From: Gigantopelta aegis
Taxonomy: Eukaryota > Mollusca > Gastropoda > Neomphalida > Peltospiridae
Length of the DNA stretch: 64,000 nucleotides
Assembly (NCBI RefSeq): GCF_016097555.1
Contig: NC_054702.1
Span: forward strand, 89,200,602-89,264,601
Direction of reading: 5' to 3'
Shown here piece by piece: positions 10,256-49,189 of this stretch; the stretch's first letter is position 1; each line of letters begins with the position of its first letter. Made by a program: the position numbers and the translations under genes. Under the pieces are notes generated by a model, which had not been told where the DNA came from, ran no database searches, and was given only the letters and a program-made list of their open reading frames with translations.

Positions 10256-13200
10256 ACACGATCTGATTCTTCTTGGATCGAGTATATAGTGTCCTATTCT
10301 TCTCACCCAACAAAGCCAGGCCGGGTTAACGCCAACAGAGCTCTGAAAAAGTTCCAGAAGTGGCTTCTGGCACAACAGAACCTGCCGAAATTTGACCACG
10401 CAATGGCATTTACACGGTACACCAACATCTGCTTTTATTAAGCTAAAATTTCATTTCCACAAATGTAATACGAGTACGGTTTTTATGATTTTATGTTCAG
10501 AACTATGTTTTGTTTGCAGTCTGATCAATAGTCTGGTGGCAAATGGAAGTCATATGGACCTAACTAACCTATAAAGCTGCAAACTCTCGTCCTTATCCTA
10601 GTTCTTTCTTCTTCTTTTTTTTTTCTTTTTATTGTAACATATTGTTTTTTCAGTGTCAATAGATATCGTCTGTTGCCTATATAACTCACAAGTCTCATTG
10701 CCATTTGTAACACAAAACAGAAAAATAACACACAAAAATCTTATTATTTGTTATGAATAAGCAAATATATTTTTTCCTAGCTGTTCGATAATAAGACACA
10801 GAAATCTCCAGAACTATAGTTTTCAGCTTTCACAATACACGTGCAGGTAATCTTTTACATGACAATTGCAGTCATGGGAAATCAAAGAATTGCACGTTGT
10901 AGGAAGAAAACAAAAATTAGTTATCTAAAAGCTTATATACTTTAAAATATGACAGAGGTTGGAACTTTGATGGAACTTTTGGCATTTTATGTCCTTTGTC
11001 TTAATTGCCTTCTCAGTGTGATTCAATAGCTATACCAATAATCAATGCGTTTCTGTTAGTTGGTGACGGAGAGTTATAAGACACAAGACCAAGAACAAGT
11101 TTTAAATTTGTTACATTTGAAGACGTGACGGTATTGTGGTCAAATTGAATAAGGTGTGGACCTATCTGACGACCGCATTATTAACTATATTTAAAAAAAA
11201 AAAAAATTCAGTTTAAAATATTTTGTTTTGTTGTGAAGAGCGTGCATTAATGTACGTTATATAATTTCATAATATCAAATTGGAATTATTCTTTTAATTT
11301 AGTTTGTTCCATTTCAGGTACCAGCTCATTAATAGACAAAGCATAGATCTAGGAGGTAAGAAACCGTTCTCTTGATGAAAGCAATTTGGTTCACTCGAAA
11401 TAAATAGGGCATTATGAACTTCTAGCTTAATGTTTGGTTTTCTGACAAAACTAAGTATATATAGAAATGTGCAAACTTGTTTTTACAGAACTTCTAACAT
11501 TTCCTGTAAAATATATAACATATATAATTTTAAACAGAAAACATTATGCATTCTTTATGGAACCGATTTATACTCATTTTAGTCCTTTAAATTTATGGGC
11601 AAGACGAGCACTAACCTGCACCACCTCATTCATCTACTAAACCAAAATTTCCATGTTCACTATAATAAAATTTTAAATACATAACATTACCATAGGTGGG
11701 TGGATGCAGTGTTCGACAAATCTATTAGCCCTCAGTCCCAGCTAGTGAATTTATGGTGTGGGCTAGTAAAAATTATCAATCACATTGCTATAATACATAG
11801 GGTATTAGCTAAAACATTTGTCAAATACTGGGATGGGGTGGAAAGAAAAGGAGACATTGGGCATTCCATGATGGCAAGATAAATACTATTTTTGTTGCCA
11901 GACACAAGCTAACAAGAACGTACACTAATGAGGATGTCATTCAGAAAAAAAACCCAGCACAATATAATAAAATAGGTTATACAAATGCCGTGTTTCTTCT
12001 TCTAGGTCTGGCTTATGTGAAGTCTATATGCCACCTTGCTGATGCTAGTTCATCATCAATAGTGTCCGACCCAGGCGACTTCCAGTGTGTGAAGGTTGCT
12101 GCTCATGAGCTTGGTCACAGGTATATTCACATTGGTGTCTTACAGCATGTAGCATGATAAAGCAATTAGATGATTATTGTATATTTCAGTGAAAAATCAG
12201 TTCATTAATGATACAAATTATATACTAACAACTGAATAAAACTGAGCTTATTTATATAATACTACAGGTTTAGTTTTACCTTTTCTAGTAATCGCAAACA
12301 AATTGTATATTAGCAATTGAATAAAATTATGTTATTTATATTACTGGTTTAGTTTGATCTTTTCTATAACAATGGCATACTATACTGAAAACACATCACC
12401 CAATTTTCACTTGTTATTGTTATCAAATGTTTGAGGTTGCTATAAAAAACACAATAACCCTACCCGTGTATAACATATTCTTGGGTTATTTAACGTATGC
12501 AAGAATAGATACAGTTATACAAAATCAGTTAAATATATTGTTATTTATTCTCTATTCTGATATCCTTTTTACAACTACAAATTTTTAGTTTTTAATGGAG
12601 TTAGGAACATATGTGTCTTATTTTGTTTAGTCTTGGTGCCACCCATGATGGTGACAAGAAGAATCCATTATGTCCTCCAAATGACAACTTCATCATGGCA
12701 CCACAGACTACCAATGAACACGAGAAGCTGAAGAATGCCTTCTACTTTTCCAGATGCTCAATCAACCAAATGAAAGTATTCCTCGGGTTAGTAATCTTGC
12801 TTTAAGTTTCTGATGTCTAATATTTGTTTGTTTTCTTTATTACAAGATGATTTACCCGGTAAATACACCTGTTTATGATATTTTAAAAAATGATAATATT
12901 GAACTTCCTTCCTGTCAAGGTCTTGAAGTCATCAATGAATTGTACCAAACTAATATATTTTGGTACATAGCTGTGAGCTTAGAAACTATCCAAGATAGAA
13001 TTCGGCCCTCAGCTATTAATAAACTTAAACTTTGTTTTGTTTAATGACACCACTAGAGTGTGATTTATTAACTATTGGCTATTGAATCTCAAACATTTGG
13101 TAACATTTTATGTGCACATACCACAGCCTTTGATATACCAGTTGAAGTGCACCAGTAGGGATGGTGGGAAAAACCAATCAGACAATGGATCTACTTAGGT

Positions 13201-15711
13201 GGTTCGATTTTATGAGGCAAGTACTCTACCAACTGTGCCAGATCTTGCTCCCTTACTAACAAGCATAACAAAGCATTACAAAGCAGAGTATTACTACATC
13301 CATACCACTTCTACAATTTTGTAACTCTTTAATTATTTTCGTCTGTTTTGTAGAACTGCACAAGCCAAATGTGTTTTTGACTCTCCATCCATCTACTACC
13401 ACTACGACCTTGAACGACGACCACCAGGACAGGTCTTCTCTGTCGATGTTCAATGCAAGCTCATCTTCGGCAAGACATCTGGATTTTGTGATGTTAGTAA
13501 ATATTAAACCTTGTTCATTTATTTTAAAATTAAAATATGTCAAAGATACAAGATAAAACACGTAATTTGTTATTTATACATAGTTATATATAATTATATA
13601 AAAATAAAAAATAAATGAAAATCCTAAGCAACATGGCATCTTTTATGTGCACAACCATGATGGTATACACTATAGACTTTGTGATTCCAGTCACTAGAGG
13701 AACCAGAAAGAATTCCATGAGTCAACTGAAGGGGATCAACCCTACTGACCTATCAAACCTTAAGGCAATGCCACACCATACAAGTGCTTCGTATGAGAAT
13801 AGCCACGAGAATAGCTGATTGTGTCAGGACAGACATTATGATTCCATTGGTTGCTAAGCTATCGGTTATTCGAGTCTGAGGCACCTGTATCATAATGTAT
13901 CACCCTTAGACAGTGTATACACCACTGAGCTACTGTTTCAAATATAAGATACACCTGGATACATCAGCATACAGTTATAATAAAACAATGTCCATATGAA
14001 GAAACTGAAGCCCAATCAATCTACAGGGTACTTACAAAGGAAAATATCATTCTTGTCAACTGATTCCACTGTTTTCTGATTTTGTTACAGAATGGCAAAA
14101 TGCAAAAAGTTATGTGTGGACAGCTTTGGTGTAAAGACCCCAAAGATGGACGGACTTGCAGGACACATTCTTACCTGACAGCCTTGCCAGGAACTATATG
14201 TTCTAAGGGACAGGTAAAACACTTTACCAATAATTCTTCAGATTTTAAGCAAATTGTTAAACAACTATGCAACTGATTCTAAAGAAGAGTTCAAATATTT
14301 TATAAATGACTGAGATTCTAAAAAACAATAAAACTACATGCACATGTCAGATTATTGCTTGATATTCTAAAGAATGGGTATATAACTACAAATGATTGTA
14401 GGGATTCTAAAGAATACTTTACATACTTCACAAATAACAGATTTAAAAGAACAATTAAATTACATTGTTTGAGATTCTAAAGGAAAGGTTAATCACTTTG
14501 CAGATGATTTCTCAAGATATTAATACAAGATTAAAACTGTATGCATCAAAAGATTAAAAAATAACATGTCACAATGGATGTGTAGAAAACAATGATTGCT
14601 AAACTGCTGACTAAAACAGGTCTGTTACCCAGAAATTTAAATAAATATTTCTTTAATAACATATGTTCTCATACATATTTATAGTGCTGGGTGTATATTA
14701 TATCCGACACTAAACAGTCTGTCACTTTTGTTGTTTAGGTGTGTCATCTTGGTATTTGTTCTCCTGACCCAACCAGCAGCCACTACCATGAGCTCCTCAA
14801 GTCTTCAGGCAATCTCAACATTGGGAAGTGGGCCGGGTCTGGACAACTGGAGACTGTTCCCAACGACAGCTCACGAACATTCCCACTGCAGAGTCCAACC
14901 TTCAACACTCGGATAACAAGCCATCAGAGGACCTACCCAAGACAAGGCACCAATGTGCTTATTGCCCGACCGCGGATACAGAGGCCATTGTCTAATACTG
15001 ATCAGCATCCCAGACAGCGTGGTCGCGTACCGAGACCAGGCTTTGGACCAAACGGCCGCAGACTGAGACCTCGGTACAGGTCAAGAGGCAGGCGACCTTT
15101 AAACAGGTCACGGTCAAGTAGAAGACGTGGGGAAAGGAGAAGGCTGACAAGGAGGCAGCGCATTGCCAGAATCAGAGCAATATGTGAGTTTTATCAATGC
15201 ACAGAGTATTTCTAATTATTCATCCATTATTAAATATATCTGGCTAATAGAGTATTTTTCCAGTAATTAAACAGTCTTAAGGCTAGAATATGGCTAAAGA
15301 ATTGGGGGGTTTTAAAACACATTTTTGTTAAATCTATAAAATGTATTTTATTTTTCAGAGTATCTTAGAATTAAATGTTAAATACCAAATCATGTATTTG
15401 TAATCAATTTTGACTTAAATGGTACATGCTTGTACAGAAGAATGCCAATAAGTGTAAATGTGCATGTGAGTGTGCGTGAATGTTTGCACATGCGCTCACA
15501 CACACACAAAACATAAATCATGGCAGTAGGTTATTTATAATCTGTTTGACCTGCATTAAATTCACCTGTGTTGCATGTACTTTCAGATCAATCCTGCACG
15601 GGGGACCAGAATGCAGACTACTGTGAGGGACTGATCAAGCTGAATCCACGAGGATGCAGGAAACGTGCTATACGGAAATACTGCTGTAGAACATGTTCCA
15701 GAAGAAGATAA
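10256..15711 (+). CDS. Secreted ADAM/ADAMTS-like zinc metalloprotease, 5' end missing
   Basis: Eight consecutive exons with GT-AG borders and matching phases: 10256-10416, 11318-11355, 12006-12120, 12631-12786, 13354-13492, 14091-14213, 14739-15183 and 15587-15711 (TAA). They give 433 residues. In order they encode the second half of an M12B catalytic domain, with the zinc site HELGHSLGATHD (split by the intron after HELGH) and the Met-turn FIMAP. Next come an ADAMTS-type cysteine-rich region (PGQVFSVDVQC, CGQLWC, GTICSKGQVCHLGIC) and about 130 residues rich in Arg. A C-terminal six-cysteine PLAC-like module ends YCCRTC. No thrombospondin type-1 repeats are present. M12B enzymes cut extracellular matrix or shed proteins outside the cell; the substrate here is unknown. 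The signal peptide, prodomain and early catalytic exons were not found and probably lie further upstream. An AATAAA lies at 16646. It could equally be called an ADAM-like protein. Confidence 0.87.
13028..13252 (-). mobile_element. SINE copy in a metalloprotease intron
   Basis: On the minus strand, the SINE tail (TTGTTTTGTTTAATGACACC read on plus) is followed by the common body (ACCACAGCCTTTGATATACCA) and a tRNA-like head with reversed GGTTCGA at about 13200. It lies in the intron between the exons at 12631-12786 and 13354-13492. Confidence 0.75.
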
Positions 15712-15869
15712 ACCACACATCTCCATACCTGATAATGTTACAAGGCATGTCAGTGTTGTAATACAGAGGGTGACACGTACAGTTACATCAGTATTCAGTA
15801 TTCACCGATATACTGACATTCAAGAAGTTGGGTACCGGTACTGTGACTTTTATAGTGGTGATCAAAAGA

Positions 15870-16460
15870 AGTCACATACCTGGCATATCAGCATCTATTG
15901 CATGGTATTGAAGACGTTGGGTACAGTGTAATAATTATAGTGTAATAAGGGTTTACAAATAGATCCAAAGAAGTCACATATATCCGAATCCATGACATGA
16001 TATTCAAGACGTTGGGTACAGTGTAATAAGGGTTTACAAATAGCTCCAAAGAAGTCACATATATCCGAATCCATTACATGATATTCAAGTTGGGTAAAGT
16101 GGATTTTCTAACGTTATAGGGTGTTACAAATAGATCCACAGAAGTCACATATATCAGTATTTATTACATGATATTCAAGTTGGGTAAAGTGGATTTTCTA
16201 ATGTTATACGGTTTTACAAAAAGATCTAAAGAAGGCACATATATCAGTATCCATTACATGATATTCAAGTTGGGTAAAGTGGATTTTCTAATGTTATACG
16301 GTTTTACAAACAGATCCACAAAAGTCACATATATCAGTATCCATTACATGATATTCAAGTTGGGTAAAGTGGATTTTCTAATGTTATAAGGTTTTACAAA
16401 CAGATCCAAAGAAGTCACATATATCAGTATCCATTACATGATATTGAAGACGTTGGGTAC
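15870..16460. repeat. 90-bp tandem repeat behind the metalloprotease gene
   Basis: ATATTCAAGTTGGG recurs at 16081, 16171, 16261 and 16351, giving a 90-bp period; more diverged units reach back to about 15870. The repeat begins about 160 bp after the stop codon, so it probably lies in the 3' UTR or just beyond it. Confidence 0.85.
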
Positions 16461-19400
16461 TGTAAATGTTCAATAGCACATGATGCTTACAGTGGCCTCT
16501 TTTGTATAAGATTTTCTCAATCCAGTACACAAAAATCTTTCATCTCCCAACTATATAAGTACCAAAGGTTATAACCCATTCTTACTATTATTTGGGTACA
16601 AGTTGGCAAAATGCAGTATTTTAATCAACTGATCCAAAAACAACAAATAAACTAAATAAAAAAACAAAAAAACTTAACATTAAGTTGCTAATAAATATTT
16701 GTTCTACAGGCAGTTAATTTGTTTAAAACTAGCTGCAAACTATTAAAAAAAAAACACACCTGATGGTATGTGTTTAGTACTAGACATGAATTCTAATCTC
16801 AAGCAATACACAAACATCTATATTAGTGCAAAGAGCTAGATATTGTATATGTATATTGGTTTCACAGAGTAACAAATAAATTTGAGGTTAGTTTGTCACA
16901 GAATGTAAACCCATGTATACAACAGGGTCAATGGCAAAATGCCAGTTAAAATAAATACCTCAGCATCTTTTAATGCATATGAACAAAACATTTTATCAAT
17001 GTGAGGGCCAAAGTCTTTAATTTTAGTCTGAAGGCAAGTGCCTTCTTTGAAGTATAAAATATAGTCTGGATTGCTTAAAACACTTAATCTGGAGCCACAA
17101 ATATTGAACAACACAGGAGTTATGACTCTGAATATAGTAAATATATCTGCATTAATAAACAAAAGGTGCAAGGTTTTTTTAAAGATGTTTCAATAAATAT
17201 GATTCCAGATATTGATCAACACCAATCTAAGAATGTTAACCGGTATACTAATTATCAACATCCATTGTAACAATTAAATTCAAAATGTATGGCATGTACA
17301 CTGCTAGAACTTACCACTACAAATGTACCATTTAAAAGCAGGCAGTACCAATGGGCCCAGATAGACGTAGCTGTAGAACTAAGTTGACCAATTCAAAGAG
17401 CAAAGAATGCAGACATGATTAAGGAATCAGAGACTACCCTGATTAAAACATATTACAAAATTATCCTAATACATATATAAAAATAAGATATTGTTACTAG
17501 TTGTAAAAAGCATATCAAAAGCTTAAACTGCCCATTTTTATTTTATGTTTGTGTGTCAAATAATGAACACGGCATTGCATTTTAAAACAAGATCTGACCT
17601 CTAGCAAAACATTTATTTGTACATTTACATTTTGTTTTGCTTTGTACAGTTTTATTGTAGCATACTACTAGTTTAGTGTTTGATAACGTCACTGATCCTA
17701 GTTTTATTGTAGCATACTACTAGTTTAGTGTTTGATAACGTCACTGATCCTAGTTTTATTGTAGCATACTACTAGTTTAGTGTTTGATAACGTCACTGAT
17801 CCTAGTTTTATTGTAGCATACTACTAGTTTAGTATTTGATAACATCACTGATCCTAGTTTTCAAGATAAATATCTTTTTTGTCTCATAAAAAATGAATTT
17901 GGAGCTGGTACAAACATTAAAACAATCAGAAATATGCTGGATATTCCAAAATTGATAACTGAAGCAAGACATTGTAAATACTGTGCTATTTAAAAAAAAA
18001 AAGTTCAAATGGCTGAAAATATTTTTCACTACATAATAATTAGGGTCAGTGCTGTTAAAAATATCACTACTCTGGTACACGTATTAATACTCTATACAGT
18101 ATTGTGTATTATTATCGGGTGTTTTTTGTTTTGTTTTTTTACATTTATGTCTATGATGTTAATAATTTTTAAAGATGTGAATATTTTGTTAAAATAGAAT
18201 ACGAAGTCAAATTATTTTTATTATATTAGTTTTATGCATGTCCTATGCTGTGACATTAATGTGGAATTTTGTGGAATTTTGGAATGGGGCAGGAGTCATT
18301 AAAGACATTCATACTCCACAATAAAATTTAGTATACCAGTATACATTCATGTCATCAAATAGGTTTAAATTGATTTAAAATTGCAATTTTAAGATACCTT
18401 AAATATCATATCGCATAAATAAAATAACTTTTAAATTTTAAATTCATATACTGAATATAAAATATATAACATCTGGCTTTTCAAAATGTTTTGAAATTTT
18501 AACTCTTTTTAACAGTACAGTATGTTCCAATTTCAAATAAATATCACATTTATTAATAACTCATAAGTTCTTATAATTAAAATATCACCATTCTACATTG
18601 TCTCACTTTCAAATAAATTTCTTACGGATTAATCATCAACTCATAAAAATTTTTTTTATCTAAATTCATCTAAATTTTGCTCAAATCTGCTATGTCCACA
18701 TTAATGAAAGAACTGCTAGGGTAATGAATTGGAGAAAAAACTTTTTACTTTTTCTTAAATAAAAACATGTTATAAAAACTATATATTTTTTAATGTCAAA
18801 AGGCAAAAATTAAAAATAATTAAATAAATTAAAATAAATATTAAAACATTGTTTCGGCATAATTTCCACATTTTGCATTTGTGCGGTTGGTATATGAATA
18901 TAGCACTTTTTATCTGGCAAAATTCATGTATTTGCAAGATAGTATTTTGTTCAAAGAAAAACATGTTATAGAATATTCACAAGTAAGCTTGGATAATTTA
19001 ACACCAAGAGACTTCTTAGTGCACTTAACTTAAACTCACCTTCTGGCCTTAATAGGTCGATATACTGTGCAAGTACACATACATGTACATCTGTGTGTGT
19101 GCTTTTTTTATGACCAAAGAATGTAAAAAACCAACTAGTTAAAGTGCCACACAATGTAAAGCATACTGCAATGTTAACAGTAAACTCATGAAAGTATGAT
19201 GTACGATCAGGAAAACTGGATATGTTGCAGAACAGATACTGCTTAGCTTCAACAATTCTCACTCAGTTCACGGAACCTTTCATAGACAAACTATGTATCT
19301 ATACTGAACAAATGAAAGAAATGTGTATAATTAGTGTCTGTAATTTATTTTAATTTATTCAGTTTGAACCCCATTAGTTTTTGTGAGATAAAATGATCAG

Positions 19401-21895
19401 TGTTTACATTTTAGTCCCATTTTGATAGTCTAGTTACAGAATTAATTGTATCATGAAACAATATATATAATAACCTACTTGTATTCGCATTTCTTTTGTT
19501 GCACAATACATATTTGCCAATAGCTAGTAGTTCTAGTCTATTTACAGAATTAATTGAAACAATATATATAATAACCTACTTGTATTTGCATTTCTTTTGT
19601 TGTTTAGTATACATATTTGCTAGTGGTTCTAGAGCTTTTACCTGCACTTATCAAGATCAGTGTAGTACTGATTTCATATACAAGTTTATTAGTTTATCAA
19701 CTGATAGCACAACATTAATTACTGAAGTACAGAAAATATAAATTGATTTTTGTAGTTATTAGTTTAATTTGTAAAATCCATTGTAATAACATTATTATAT
19801 TATATTACTGTTAATGTTTTGAATAGTCTTTTAGCATTGTTTTCTTTCTTCTTTTTTTCTAAACAGAACTGACAAAGATTATGCATTTTTGGAAGAAATG
19901 TAGGTCTCCATTATTTTGGCAAGAATAAATCCTAATTCCATTTTGACTTCAGTATTTGACTATGAATATGAATCACAAATCAAAAATCTTATAAAGACAA
20001 AAAATATTTTCAAAAACAGATCTATGTTCATTGAGGAAAATAATATTCTTGAAGCAAAGCAGGTATCTTGTTTTTATTTAATACTAATAACATTCCCATC
20101 CATGTCCCTGTGTTGTCAAATATATTTCATTATCAGTGTTTGTAAATTCATGTTAACTCATGCGTGTGAATGTGTTAATATTCTAGATGTATATTTTCTT
20201 CAGTCCAAAATGGTAGGTATTTATTTGATGTTGTGGTTTTTGTTTTTAGGTTATTTTATTACTACAGTAAGTTTGTGTTTGATACTTTTATATTTTCATA
20301 TGATATTATGTTAAATACTCTTTCAGAATGTGCAATAAGTTATGTTTTTGTTATAAATAATGTATATGTAATATATTTGATATGCATTGATTGTGAATGA
20401 AACATTATTACATAAATTCATCAAATACTTAATAAAAACATGTTTCAGTTTAAACTGCTTTGTTTTATTATTATTCAAACTTTAATACTGTAACTTTATT
20501 TTCATAAAAAGGTTTTCTGGCTGGTCAGTGAAATATAATTCTCCACAAGACTAACAATAAAATGTCAACAGGGTCAGGTTTTTATCATTTATTTACACTC
20601 AAATATCTGACACGGTTTCAGAGCCGGTTTAAAGATTCGCGGGGCCTGTAGCACAAATAATAGCGAGGCCCCTTCCCAAGATATATATTTTGCAACCCCC
20701 TCGGGGATCGGGGAACATAAATGTACACATCACTGCAGGGCCCGTAGCAGTGCTACTAGAATAAACTCGCTCTGCAGAGTCTGCTAAGCCAAAAACCATG
20801 TGTATAGTTTCTTTTGGCTTTCAGTATTATTACCTCAGCTTCCTAGTATTAAAAACCTACATTTTTGTTACCCATATGAGTACCTGACTAAATTTTAATA
20901 AAAACTTCACAAAACTGAGTATAACTATAACTCTTATTCACAAATGCAAATAATTATCAAAAAGGAAAGTTTGGTTTATTCTTCAATGAACTGTATTAAA
21001 AGAGCATTTTATTTTAAATTTAAAACTTAAAAACTGAGAGGTGTAAATACAAACACTTTAGACTATGTAACATCATTGTCTATGTTTGCCAAATGTCATA
21101 TTTAGTACCGGCAAAGTCATTTGTTTGTAAGCATTAAATTGATCAACTGTACTTTGCACCAATTCATGATTATAATTTTTATTTCCATGGCTATGAATGA
21201 ATGCCCATTGGTGTTGTATGAAAAAATAATACAAAGAAAAACAACAGGTGACCTAAAATCCTAATTATTTTATTAATGAAATAAAGCTATTTACAATAAT
21301 AAATATTTTTACACATGAATTCTGCTATAAAATATTTCACTTGGTAATAATAATGTGACATATATTTAATATACATAATAGCAATTTTAATTTTTTAAAC
21401 CGTAACCTCACTTCTTACTAACTTTTGATTTTAATTACATTTTGAGCAACCTGCAATATGTACAAACTGAATTGTTATCATCAACAACTCCTTAGCATTC
21501 ATTACAACAGTATATAGTATAAGCTACTTTCTTATTTTTATTTCAAAGGAAGGGAATATTTATATGCATTTTCCCATAGCACACTATGGCTGTTGATACA
21601 GAATCTTTCCCCTTTTGATAAGGAAATAAACCAAATGTTTAATATCATCATAGATAATTATAATAACTGGTCTAAAGCATTAGTAAAGAAACCAGCTTCT
21701 GCCACAAAGGCTATGCCTTCCAATTAGTAGCCAGGGAGTGTTTTATACATGTCTACAGACAGGACATCACATGTTATGAAATGTGCTTATTCTCATTGAA
21801 TATCATTCGGAATGAGGTGAGTTTGAGTTTTTCTGGGTTTTTTTTTTTTTTTACCTTGATACATTAAGAACCAAGATCTGAATGCACAGGAAGCA
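16461..21895. other. Convergent intergenic region
   Basis: AT-rich sequence between two tail-to-tail genes. Apart from a 52-bp tandem repeat (17649-17861), it holds a duplicated stretch of about 70 bp (about 19430-19510 and 19540-19605) and a GC-richer repeat-like patch (20620-20770). The part at about 20960-21200 is shared with 30560-30800. I see no convincing gene. A plus-strand open stretch at 19916-20314 has an exon-like start but no recognisable product. Confidence 0.5.
17649..17861. repeat. 52-bp tandem repeat, four copies
   Basis: GTTTTATTGTAGCATACTAC starts at 17649, 17701, 17753 and 17805. The first three units are nearly identical and the fourth has two changes. Confidence 0.93.
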
Positions 21896-48214
<26,319 letters not shown>

Positions 48215-48439
48215 TTTTGCTACATTTGCCACAATGTTTTGTACCGCTTCTTTTTCCTTTCCTAAAAATAATTAAAGTACTATTCCGTGTTCAGCGTCAG
48301 CGAGCGTCACTAACGTTCGCGAAATATTTGGATGGTCACTGACGTTGTTATTTGGTTTAACGTGAAGCGCATAAACCAGTCTAGTGAACGTTTTTCTTTT
48401 CTGACTGAACTCAGTTTGACCAGATTGTGTTATCTTCAC

Positions 48440-48640
48440 CACGTGCTGCATATTTTCGGTCTTTGTTCGGAATATATCGTCCATTTCCGTGATGTGAAAA
48501 AATCAGCCACCGCTCTCTCTCTCGGTCACGTGTTATAACTCTAAATTCCTATTTGTTACGCTAATTCTTCCAAAATAGAATAGTGTAAATTAATGATTGA
48601 AAACAGTCTAGTAATTTCTTTTGCATTGCCGCCATTTTGG
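48440..48640 (-). promoter_or_regulatory. Putative UTP25 promoter elements
   Basis: Upstream of the UTP25 start codon lie two CACGTG E-boxes (48440-48445 and 48527-48532) and a YY1-like CCAAAATGGCGGC on the minus strand (48628-48640). In other animals, ribosome-biogenesis promoters often use Myc-type E-boxes and YY1 sites near the start. That these act here is inference. Confidence 0.4.
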
Positions 48641-49027
48641 TTGAGCATGCTTCTTTGTGTCGTTTGAGTTAAATGATACATTTTGTTTTACTGGTAAGTG
48701 ATATTCGTTTGTGTTTTTGTAAATTATATACACGTAAGTATCGTAATTAAAAATCTCAGTAATGTTGTAAAAAAAACCGACTATTGAACATTTTGTGCGT
48801 TTGTGGACGAGCAAGGTCAACAATGCAATGATTCAATGAATTTTAACCAAACAAAAATTATAAAAGATTTTACGACTGACCCAAGAAAGCCTTTTTTTCT
48901 TCTTCACTAAACAGCTTGTTACCTATAAACGGTATGCAGTCAAAATGGCCCCATGATGAAACGGCCCTGAACATGCAAGTCAAAACGGCCAAAGAAAATA
49001 GTCAAAACGGCCAAAAGAAATGGGAAA

Positions 49028-49188
49028 AATATCCGCCCGGTCCCCCCTTCCCCTAACCCTAACCCTAACCCCAACCCTAACCCCAACCCTAACCCCAGCC
49101 ATAACCCTAACCCCAACCCCAACCATAACCCTAACTCTAACTCTCAACCCTAACTAAAAATAATAATGGAGGGGACCGGGCGGATATT
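49028..49188. repeat. Telomere-like tract bracketed by an inverted repeat
   Basis: About 100 bp of imperfect CCCTAA/CCCCAA repeats (about 49050-49153) lies between perfect 18-bp inverted copies of AATATCCGCCCGGTCCCC (49028-49045 and, reversed, 49171-49188). A shorter TTAGGGTTGGGG-like patch in the opposite orientation lies at 53465-53503. Both are inside the MULE. Confidence 0.88.
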
Positions 49189-49189
49189 A

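Noticed and set aside
19867-20314. Plus-strand exon-like pieces (acceptor CTAAACAG at 19867, then CTTCAG and AAGCAG|GTATCT)
   Set aside because: The implied intron is only about 50 bp, joined frames hit stops, and the translation is unrecognisable.
48940-49122. Minus-strand Gly-Leu repeat frame
   Set aside because: A translation of the telomere-like CCCTAA repeats.
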